DNA from: Parageobacillus sp. KH3-4
GTDB taxonomy: Bacteria > Bacillota > Bacilli > Bacillales > Anoxybacillaceae
NCBI RefSeq assembly: GCF_022846435.1
Contig: NZ_AP025627.1
Location: forward strand, 1,584,001 to 1,648,000
Length of the DNA stretch: 64,000 nt
Direction of reading: 5' to 3'
Part shown: positions 53,895 to 62,200 of the stretch, in pieces
Layout: every line of letters starts with the position of its first letter
Numbering within the stretch: the stretch's first letter is position 1
Position numbers and translations under genes: made by a program
Notes under the pieces: model-generated
What the model was told of the DNA's origin: nothing
Seen by the model: only the letters and a program-made list of their open reading frames with translations
Database searches by the model: none

Positions 53895-54533
53895 GTGAAC
53901 GCAAAAAGATTAATCGCGTTGAATATTATCGTTCTCATTTTACTTGTCGGCGGCGGTTTTGCTGCTTATTATTATGTCAATGAAGTGACCAACTATATTA
54001 AAACAGACAATGCTCGCATCGACGGGCAAGCCATTTCGATTTCTTCTCCATATTCTGGAAAATTAACAAACTGGTCGGGAAACATTGGAAAAACGTTTAA
54101 TAGCGGCGACCAAATCGGTGAAGTATCAGACGGGAAACATAACATTCCAATCACCGTTCCGCATCATATGACGATTGTCCAACAAAACGCCGTTCAAAAT
54201 TCGTTTGTCCCAGCGGGAATGACGTTGGCGCGCGGCTATGATTTAGACGATTTATGGGTCACGGCAAACATAGATGAAACCGATATTGAAGATGTCAAAG
54301 TAGGCCAAGATGTCGACATTTATGTGGATGCCTACCCAGACCGCAAATTTACGGGGAAAGTGGAGAAGCTTGGATATGCGACTGCCAATACGTTTAGCTT
54401 GTTGCCAAGTTCCAATAATACAGGCAACTATACGAAAGTGACGCAAGTCATTCCGGTTACGATTTCGATTGACGATGATAACGGGGCGGGACTAGTACCA
54501 GGGATGAACGTCACTGTTCGCATTCACAAGTAG
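53895..54533 (+). CDS. HlyD/EmrA-type membrane fusion protein
   Basis: 212 residues. One N-terminal membrane anchor (LIALNIIVLILLVGGGFAAYYY), then the lipoyl-like and barrel parts with VKTDNARIDGQ-like start (YIKTDNARIDGQAISISSP) and VTANIDETDIEDVKVGQDVDIYVDAYP. It is shorter than E. coli EmrA and lacks the long coiled coil, as expected in a Gram-positive cell without an outer membrane. GTG start. It pairs with the MFS pump next to it. Confidence 0.9.
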   Translation: MNAKRLIALNIIVLILLVGGGFAAYYYVNEVTNYIKTDNARIDGQAISISSPYSGKLTNWSGNIGKTFNSGDQIGEVSDGKHNIPITVPHHMTIVQQNAVQNSFVPAGMTLARGYDLDDLWVTANIDETDIEDVKVGQDVDIYVDAYPDRKFTGKVEKLGYATANTFSLLPSSNNTGNYTKVTQVIPVTISIDDDNGAGLVPGMNVTVRIHK

Positions 54534-54543
54534 GTGATTGGAT

Positions 54544-56238
54544 ATGTCAACGTTTTTAACTGGTTATATTATATTTTCCATTTTCGTTCTCGCCGTGATG
54601 AATATTATGGTGAGAAGACGAAAAAACGCGCCCGTCCCGCATGATGCGGAAAAAGCGGAACTTTCGAACGCAACCGTTGCAAATCGCCATGAGGAATCCG
54701 CTTCGACAGCGGTGCCTCCGCGCCAAGCAGGCTTGGCAAACATTGGCGACAGCCGGAATAAAGTAGTGGCTACTATTATGCTTGGGGCGTTTGTGGCGAT
54801 TTTGAATCAGACGCTCATCAACGTCGCGCTTCCGCATATGATGAATGATTTTAACGTAGAAACGTCGACGATTCAGTGGCTTGTTACAGGATACATGCTC
54901 ATTAACGGCGTGTTGATTCCGATCAGCCCTTTCTTGATTGCCAAATTTCCTACGAAGAAATTGTTTCTTTCGGGGATGTCATTTTTTGCGATTGGCGCCT
55001 TTATTTGTTCCGTCGCCCCTTCCTTCGCCATCATGCTGACCGGCCGCCTTATCCAGGCGATCGGTGCAGGGATTATTATGCAATTAATGATGGTTATTAT
55101 GTTAAATATTTTTCCGCCAGAAAAACGCGGAGTGGCGATGGGAACAGTCGGAATTGCCATGATGTTTGCGCCAGCCGTCGGTCCAACGTTGTCCGGATGG
55201 ATCGTTGAACACTATTCGTGGCGTCTTTTATTCTACGTCGTATTGCCGATTGCGATTATTGATATTGTGCTGGCCTTTCTTTGGTTGAAGGATACATCAA
55301 GAACAGGCAATCCGCCACTGGATCTGCGCGGAGCGATTTATTCGACGATCGGTTTTGGCGGTGTGCTATACGGATTCAGCGAAGCGGGAAGCAATGGTTG
55401 GGGGCAGACGAACGTTATTGTGTCGATTATCATCGGCGTCGTATTCCTGGTTTTATTTACGTGGCGTTCGTTGACGGTGGAAAACCCAATTTTAAATTTT
55501 CGAGTGTTTAAATATAACGTCTTTACATTATCTACAATTATCGGCTGTGTCATCAATATGGCGCTGTTTGCTGCGATGGTGCTGCTTCCGGTCTATTTGC
55601 AAAACTTGCGCGGCTTTACGCCGCTGGACGCCGGTTTGCTGCTCTTGCCTGGAGCGATTGTGATGGCCATCATGTCGCCGATTTCCGGCTGGATTTTTGA
55701 CCGCATCGGCGCGCGGATGCTTGCGATTGTCGGTCTAGTCATTACGGTCGTGACCACATGGGAGTTCAGCAAGCTGACGATAGATACGCCATACAGCCAT
55801 ATTTTGATGTTATATATTTTCCGCATGTTTGGCATGTCGATGTTAGGGATGCCGATTATGACGGAAGGGCTCAACGCATTGCCGCGCCATTTATACAGCC
55901 ATGGAACGGCGATGGCAAATACATTGCGGCAAGTCGCTGCTTCGCTTGGCACGGCGTTTCTCGTTACGGTGATGTCGAACCGTTCGAAGTTTCATGCAGA
56001 AAATTATCGCAATGAGATGACGGAAAACAATCCGTTCTTTTTAGATATAGTAGCGCAGCTAAAACAAGCCATTCCAAGCGATGAAGCAATCGCACAGCTT
56101 TTATACGGCATCGTGCAGCAGCGTTCCGCGATAGAAGGCATTAACGATGCGTTTTTTGTCGCGACAGGGCTCGCGTTTCTCGCGCTTATTTTAGCGTTTT
56201 TCTTAAAAGGGAAAAAGCGAAACGCTCCGTCTTCTTAA
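54544..56238 (+). CDS. DHA2-family MFS multidrug exporter (EmrB type)
   Basis: 564 residues with one extra N-terminal hydrophobic segment, a hydrophilic linker, and then fourteen membrane helices. Family marks are LNQTLINVALPHMMNDF and the motif C-like GTVGIAMMFAPAVGPTLSGW. It exports drugs by proton antiport together with the adjacent fusion protein. The ATG at 54544 has an AGGTGAT site; a TTG at 54538 is less likely. A terminator follows. Confidence 0.93.
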   Translation: MSTFLTGYIIFSIFVLAVMNIMVRRRKNAPVPHDAEKAELSNATVANRHEESASTAVPPRQAGLANIGDSRNKVVATIMLGAFVAILNQTLINVALPHMMNDFNVETSTIQWLVTGYMLINGVLIPISPFLIAKFPTKKLFLSGMSFFAIGAFICSVAPSFAIMLTGRLIQAIGAGIIMQLMMVIMLNIFPPEKRGVAMGTVGIAMMFAPAVGPTLSGWIVEHYSWRLLFYVVLPIAIIDIVLAFLWLKDTSRTGNPPLDLRGAIYSTIGFGGVLYGFSEAGSNGWGQTNVIVSIIIGVVFLVLFTWRSLTVENPILNFRVFKYNVFTLSTIIGCVINMALFAAMVLLPVYLQNLRGFTPLDAGLLLLPGAIVMAIMSPISGWIFDRIGARMLAIVGLVITVVTTWEFSKLTIDTPYSHILMLYIFRMFGMSMLGMPIMTEGLNALPRHLYSHGTAMANTLRQVAASLGTAFLVTVMSNRSKFHAENYRNEMTENNPFFLDIVAQLKQAIPSDEAIAQLLYGIVQQRSAIEGINDAFFVATGLAFLALILAFFLKGKKRNAPSS

Positions 56239-56245
56239 ACATGAC

Positions 56246-56277
56246 AACCACCTTTCCAAAGGGAAGGGTGGTTTTTC
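56246..56277 (+). terminator. terminator of the marR-emrAB-like operon
   Basis: AACCACCTTTCC (56246-56257) with GGAAGGGTGGTT (56262-56273), one U-G pair, then TTTC. Confidence 0.88.
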
Positions 56278-56400
56278 TTATTAGCTTGAGGAAGCGAAAG
56301 AAAAACGCGCGCTTACCGAAAAAGAGCGTTAGCGGGGAAAACAGGCTCAACGCAAGTTCCATTAAATGAACAAGCGGGGATAAGATTTGGATGGTTGGCT

Positions 56401-56427
56401 AACTCCGCAGCTTGTTGGAGTTTTTTA
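56401..56427 (+). terminator. terminator-like hairpin
   Basis: AACTCC and GGAGTT flank a 10-base loop and are followed by TTTTTT. No intact gene lies directly upstream, so it may be a leftover. Confidence 0.55.
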
Positions 56428-56487
56428 GTTCTATTTTTTCGTTTTCATCGTATATATTAAGGCGAGTGACAAAAAAGGGGGAGTTTT

Positions 56488-56637
56488 ATGGCTTACTTCG
56501 GTTCGAAAGGCTGGCTTGTCCAACAATTGAAAGAGGTGGGAATTCGTCGGCATCCTGTGGAAAGGAAAAAAGTTGAAACGTATAAAGCGGCCATTTTATA
56601 TGGACTGTACCAAAAATATGTAAAGAAAATCCGCTAA
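56488..56637 (+). CDS. DUF2639-like (YflJ-type) small protein, 49 aa
   Basis: 49 residues: MAYFGSKGWLVQQLKEVGI, then RRHPVERKKVETYKAA and a C-terminal KKIR. The pattern AYxGSKGWxVxxLKExGxRxHPxE matches my memory of YflJ/DUF2639. Function unknown. AAAAGGGGGAG precedes the ATG. Confidence 0.75.
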   Translation: MAYFGSKGWLVQQLKEVGIRRHPVERKKVETYKAAILYGLYQKYVKKIR

Positions 56638-56696
56638 CTGAACGCCATGATCGCGCTCCGTTTGTTTTTGCGCCTAACAATAAGGGGATTATGGGC

Positions 56697-56806
56697 ATGA
56701 AAAGGTATTTGCCGTCGAAGAATGCGACATGATGGATGAATGTCTGGAACGCATAAAAGCAGAAGGATATTGCGGCCAAATCGAAATACCGCTAAAATGG
56801 GAATAG
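56697..56806 (+). pseudogene. NETI-motif-like small protein with a frameshift
   Basis: ATG 56697 after AAGGGGATT opens MKRY and breaks off. A different frame continues with KVFAVEECDMMDECLERIKA and EGYCGQIEIPLKWE to TAG. This text resembles the NETI small-protein family, with the ENETI-like segment read as EECDMMDECL. One base change in the KVF/KRY region separates start and body. It could be a real mutation or a sequencing error. Confidence 0.5.
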
Positions 56807-56837
56807 TATGAAGAAGACAGAAAAAGGAGAGTTGGAC

Positions 56838-57041
56838 ATGATTCATCGCACTTGGTTAAACCGCCCAACGTTAAAAAAAGTGAAATGTGTACATACCAAC
56901 GCGGAAAAATACATCGTTGACCATGTGCTGACGCCAGGGAAAACATATGAAGTGAAAAACGAAACAGAAGAATTTTATTTTATTATTGATAACACCGGGA
57001 AAATCGGCGGGTTTTATAAAGACTATTTCGAGGAAGTATAA
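56838..57041 (+). CDS. DUF6501-like small protein, 67 aa
   Basis: 67-residue protein opening MIHRTWLNRPTLKKVKCVHT, with NAEKYIVDHVLTPGKTYEV and NETEEFYFIIDNTGKIGG, a small beta-rich fold. I associate it with DUF6501 of Bacillaceae, moderately surely. AAAGGAG precedes the ATG at 56838; the open frame from 56808 has no site. Function unknown. Confidence 0.75.
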   Translation: MIHRTWLNRPTLKKVKCVHTNAEKYIVDHVLTPGKTYEVKNETEEFYFIIDNTGKIGGFYKDYFEEV

Positions 57042-57060
57042 AAAGGCGCAGGGAGACGGC

Positions 57061-57790
57061 TTAGGAAAAGGTGCGCAACCTCCTAACATTCTGCAAATCA
57101 GGAATCATTGAACCGTCAGCTTTATATGCAAACGAAGGAAGGCTGACTTCGTTTCTTGCGAAGACAGCCTTTTCGCGTCTATTGGGAAGCGGACGATTTT
57201 TTTCGGTAACCACATTCCCTTCATATGGAGGCCCTTCGATAACCACGCAGTCATACTGTTTGTCGATAGAAACGAGGGTAATTGGCTTTCTTGCCAACGC
57301 TATCGACAAATAAATGGTTCATCGAAAAATCTAAACCAATCACAGATTGCACTTCTGTTGGCATGGGATGATGTTCATATTCTGTAAGAATCGAAATATA
57401 ATATTTTCCGATTTTGGTTTGAAAAATAGTGCATGACTTGATCACATGACGGGACGGAATTTCTCGATGTTGTTTCATTTTAACAAGTTTGAGTTTCGGT
57501 AATTGGATATAGCCATCTAAAAGCGCAATATTTCCGTTGACTACATTGGTTGTATACGACTGTCTTGCCTTACGGCTTTTGGACTTAGGAAATCTGGCAC
57601 GTCCGGAGAAAAAATGTTGATATGCCTGTTTTAAATGAAGTGGAGCATTGGCTAATGCAAGGCTATCGACTTTTTTGAGCCATGGGAACTTCTTATTATA
57701 TTTAGCAGGAATTGGGAATTTTAGCTTTTTTAATGCTGCTTTGTCGTTCTTGAATTGCTCGTATGTTTCCTTACATTCCGATAACATTTT
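57061..57790 (-). pseudogene. truncated TnpB (IS200/IS605 family OrfB)
   Basis: The N-terminal part of TnpB from about residue 35 is readable (KMLSECKETYEQFKNDKAAL, then FSGRARFPKSKSRKARQSYT) up to the first RuvC motif GLDFSMNHLFVDS. It then jumps to YDCVVIE, the segment before the second catalytic residue, and ends without the zinc finger. The start and the middle are deleted and the frame is broken near 57290. No tnpA and no clear end structures were seen. Confidence 0.85.
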
Positions 57791-57804
57791 AGAGAGGATG
57801 TGGC

Positions 57805-58233
57805 ATGTCAGAGCGTATCGATTTTATGTACAGAGCTGGGGCGGCCATAATTTGGAGCTGCCTACGGCTTCTTTTTTGGCGAGCGATCAGTATTGCCAGG
57901 AATCTTAGCTTGTCTTTATTAATTATGGTTCAGGCATGATGGCACCATACGTCGAAGGGAATTGCGAAGTGCTACTGGATTTAAACGTATTTCGAAGAAA
58001 GTTATGATTTCTGCAATGGTAGCTGTGGCACGTTTGGCAGATCGCGCAGTCGGAACAAACAATTTATGCCGAGATGCGACGATCTTTTTTTATTTAACGA
58101 ATGAGTTGCTATCCATTCTCGAAATGCTGGCCGGATAGAATGGCCGGTTCCACAACAAATCCGACAAGTCGTTGAAGTTTTACAAGGAAAAAGTGAGGAA
58201 GGGGAGGATAAAAAATGGCTTATACCATTATAA
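57805..58233 (+). pseudogene. decayed phage holin (toxin-secretion/lysis holin type)
   Basis: ATG 57805 after GAGAGGAT opens MSERIDFMYRAGAAIIWS and then changes frame several times. The homologous text continues: INYGSGMMAPYVEGN, then FKRISKKVMISAMVAVARL, GTNNLCRDATIFFYLTNE, LLSILEMLAG and WPVPQQIRQVVEVLQGK. This is the usual layout of phage holins placed before an amidase. At least four frameshifts. Confidence 0.78.
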
Positions 58234-58910
58234 AAGACTTTATTGATTGTTTACATAAAGAGCCAGCAAAGGCATCGGCGCATATGAAGGTGTTGTAGCT
58301 CATACAACGGCGGTCTATGCTTCTGCGATCAATTATGTTAAATCATCAAAAAATAACTGCAAAAAGCCTTCGTTCATTTCTTTGTCGATTGGACAAGTAT
58401 TATTCAAACAGTCAATAATATTATAAAGCATGGGGAGCTGGAAAGACTGCAAATGTTCGTTATGTTGTATATAGAGCTTTGTCAAACGAAAGATCATGAC
58501 CAATTCCAAGAGTCGTATAAACGCTATATATGGTTTTTTGCTTATCTTTTATTCCAAAAACGGTTTGGCGTGAAAAATAACATCGCACTTCTAAGACATT
58601 TCTATTGCAGCTATACTTTCTGTAACACGATTCACCCCGATCCTTTGGAATATTTTGAAGAACATGGCGTTACATGGGCGAATTTGTTCAAGATGTGGCG
58701 AACAAATATAAGCAAATGGAACAGCCGAAGACAACAACACAAAGCAAAAGCAGAAGCAAATGTTTATGTCGTGAAGCCGTGCGATACATTAAGCAAGATC
58801 GCCGCTAGATTATAAAACAACGGTAGAAAAACTTCAAAAATTAAATGGCATCAAAAATCCAAACTTGATTCGTGTCGGACAAAAATTGCGCGTGAAAAAA
58901 TCCTCCGCCA
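58215..58910 (+). pseudogene. decayed phage-type N-acetylmuramoyl-L-alanine amidase with LysM
   Basis: ATG 58215 opens MAYTIIKDFI, the typical start of amidase_2 endolysins, overlapping the holin end. In shifting frames follow GIGAYEGVVAHTTAVYASA, YKAWGAGKTANVRYV, ELCQTKDHDQFQESYKRY, TDPLEYFEEHG-like text and VDVANKYKQMEQPKTTT-like text. A C-terminal LysM follows (VVKPCDTLSKIAAR, then TTVEKLQKLNGIKNPNLI and RVGQKLRVKK). Many frameshifts. Together with the holin it is the remains of a prophage lysis module. Confidence 0.82.
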
Positions 58911-59051
58911 AACGCCAGGGATTGTTTGTTTTTATGAGTCAGAATAATGCAAAAGTTTCTTCTCACTTAGAGGGGCTTTTATATGTAAGGTCTTTGTAAT
59001 TTGATGATGCACTAGAAAACGAATGCTTATAGTTCTATAAAAGTGAGAAAT

Positions 59052-59076
59052 AAGCCACTTATGTTGGCTTTTTTTG
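59052..59076 (+). terminator. terminator upstream of the WapA-like gene
   Basis: AAGCCA (59052-59057) with TGGCTT (59065-59070), then TTTTTT. Confidence 0.7.
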
Positions 59077-59143
59077 TATCATTATTTACTCCACATAACA
59101 TAAAATTTGTCGAAAAATATCGAATTTTGTATATCAAAAAATA

Positions 59144-59172
59144 TTGTTTGATTCGTCTTTGTGAAATACAAT
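59144..59172 (+). promoter_or_regulatory. predicted promoter of the WapA-like gene
   Basis: TTGTTT (59144-59149), 17 bases, TACAAT (59167-59172), 35 bases before the start codon. Confidence 0.55.
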
Positions 59173-59206
59173 TTCTTTGGCAATTGTAAGTAAAAAGGGG
59201 GATTAT

Positions 59207-62200
59207 ATGAAAAGCACTCGTTTAAAAAAATGGTTGGTATGGTTTATCGTTTGTTTGCTAGCTTTCTCAAGTATTCCTCTAGAGGGACTTGCAGAAACCA
59301 TTCATTCTAAAGTCAACAATACGGCAGAAAATCATTTACCACCAAAAGTGCCAGAAGCTCCTAAAATCAACCTCAAGCCGGGGGAAATCATAGAAGAACG
59401 GACTGAGAATACAAAGGTTTACTACAATGGAGATGGCACGTTTACCAAGAAGATCTACTTTGAACCTATTCATATTAAGAAAAAGAATCAAAAACTGTTT
59501 GAGGAAGTATCTTCTAGCCTAACGGATAGTCCCAATAATACGAACTACGTTGAAACAGAGAATACCATTTTAGAGACCAACTTTTATAAAAAAATGATCA
59601 ATGGAGAATACGCCACGTTCCATTACAATGGATATTCGATTTCTTACTCTATTTTAGAGGCGGCAGGTAATGACGTACAACCGATCAAGGCGAAGGATGT
59701 GACCGCCACTTATAAGAAAAAAGACAACAAAATTCTCCATAAAAACATTTTTCCAAGCATAGACCTGCAAAATATTACATTTAACGAGTCAACGAAAGAA
59801 GATTTAGTTCTTCATTCTTTTACTGGCTATCATATTTTCAAATTCCGTCTGAAAACGAGTTTACATGCAGACATTCAAGACGATGGCTCCATTTTATTTA
59901 CAAATAAAGAAAATGAAAAGGTGTTTGAACTGCCGAAGCCATTTATGGTCGACTCGAATCTTGATGAACACTCTGGAGAAGTCCAACGTTCCGAAAATGT
60001 AACGTATGAACTTCAACCGGATGATCAAGGATATGTATTAACGGTCAAAGCCGATCCAGAGTGGCTGAAAGACCCGAAACGAGTCTATCCAGTATATATT
60101 GATCCGAGTACGTCCATTAATGTATCGACCGATACATTTGTGATGAGCGCATATCCGACCACCAACTATAGTTCTTCATCCAGTAAGTGGGATTCCGCGC
60201 AAGGACAATATGTGCTAAAAGTAGGATATTATGATGGAACGACAGGGACTTGTTATGGGTTTTTGAACCCTGATCTCTCCAGTGTCAAGAATATGAATGT
60301 GACAAGTGCCACATTTAATGTCTATGTTACTCATTCGTACTATGCAACGACACCAACCGGGTTATGGCTAGATACAGTTAACGGCCCATGGTCAGCGAGT
60401 ACGCTCACATGGAATAATCAACCTTCTTCCACCAATATAGGCAAAGTCGATGTGGCAAGAGACCAATGGGCGCAATTTAATGTGACTAATATTGTGAAAG
60501 AATGGGCATCTGGGACCAAACCGAATTACGGATTTAAACTTCATACGAATGGTAATGGGCAAACGTATTGGAAAAAAGTTGTCTCTTCCACGAACAGTAG
60601 TTATAAACCTTACTTGTCTGTTACGTATACGATACCAGTTCCAGACATGCCGACAGGAACAGTGTTCAGTAATGGAGATGGTACAGGATATGTGAATTTA
60701 TCATGGGATCCGGTTCCAGGTGCAACTGGTTACAAGGTTTGGATCTATAACGGAAAATCCTATGAAGCGTTTAATGTAGGAAGTGTCACTTCTTGGAGTA
60801 CAAAAGGAAAGAAAATTTGGCCGACTTCTTCCGAAATTAGTGTCGGAAGATATGATTTACATCAAGATAATTTAGGGACAGAGCTTTCTGTGGACCCTTC
60901 CCCTGTCTATCGAAATTCAGGTGGAAGCTATCCGAACAACAAGAACTACTGGTTCCGAGTTAGTGCGATTTTCCCTCAAGGCGAAAGTGCGATGTCTGAG
61001 GCTTACATGCCGACTATTCCAAATTTAGCCAAACCAGCTGCTCCAACTGGGGTGAGCTATACAAATGGAAATGGGACAGGCTACATTGATTTTCAATGGA
61101 ATCCTGTGAGTGGAGCGACAGGATATAAAATTTGGATATTTAATGGTTCCTACTATGAATCGTTAGATGTCGGGAATGTCACTTCATGGACAACCAAAGG
61201 AAAAAAATATTGGCCAACATCTACTGAGATTAGTGATGGTAGATATAAGTTGCATTTAAATGATAGCCTTGGCACAGAATTGGCTGTCGACCCTTCCCCG
61301 GTCTATGCAAATGCTGGGACGAGATATGCAACTTCTACAAACTATTGGATTCGAGTAAGTGCCTATAATTCTCAAGGCGAAACGGTTCTTTCGGATGAGT
61401 ATACGCCTAGTATTCCGGATTTGCCAGTGCCGCCAGCGCCTTCGGGGTTTGCTTACAGTAACCAGTTAGGAAGCAACTCAGGTTATGTCATGTTAGACTG
61501 GGAGAAAATCGATGGCGCAACAGGATACAAAGTGTGGATTTTCAATGGACTTTACTATGAAGCATTTGATGTAGGAGACGTTGACCATTGGACCACACAA
61601 AACAAAGGAATTTGGCCAACTCCGGAGGAAATCCAACAAGGGAACTCTAGTACCTTAACGTTACATCATGATGGAAAAGGATTGGAACTTCCGAAAGATC
61701 CTTCCCCAATGTATGCAAAAATGGGAACGAGATACGCAACAAGCACCAGTTATTGGTTCCGACTCAGTGCCTACAACGAGAAGGGAGAAACCGTATTTTC
61801 CAGCAATGCATTGACGGTGAAAATCCCTGCGGCGAATGAATATTTGGGTAAGGAAGAGTACTGGTCCATCATTGATGTTCCGTATGGCAGCGTCAATGCC
61901 GCTACCGGCAATCTGATTATAGACGAAGACGATGTTTCGATTTCCGGAAGAGGTCCAGAGCTTGGAATCACAAGAACCTACAATAGTTTATCCACATCGG
62001 TTGGATTGTTCGGAAAAGGATGGCATAGCGACGCGGAAATGAACGTTGTTGCTCAAGGAAATGAAGCAAGATTTACGGATGAAGATGGCACGCTCCATAT
62101 ATTCACTAAATTATCCGATGGCACGTATAAAGCCCCAACAGGTGTGTACCTTCAGTTAAGCGAAACAACCGATGAATATATACTGACGACAAAAGATCAA

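Noticed and set aside
60632-61825. Threefold repeat considered as a CRISPR or DNA repeat array
   Set aside because: The units are about 390 bases, diverged, and in one reading frame; they are protein domain repeats.
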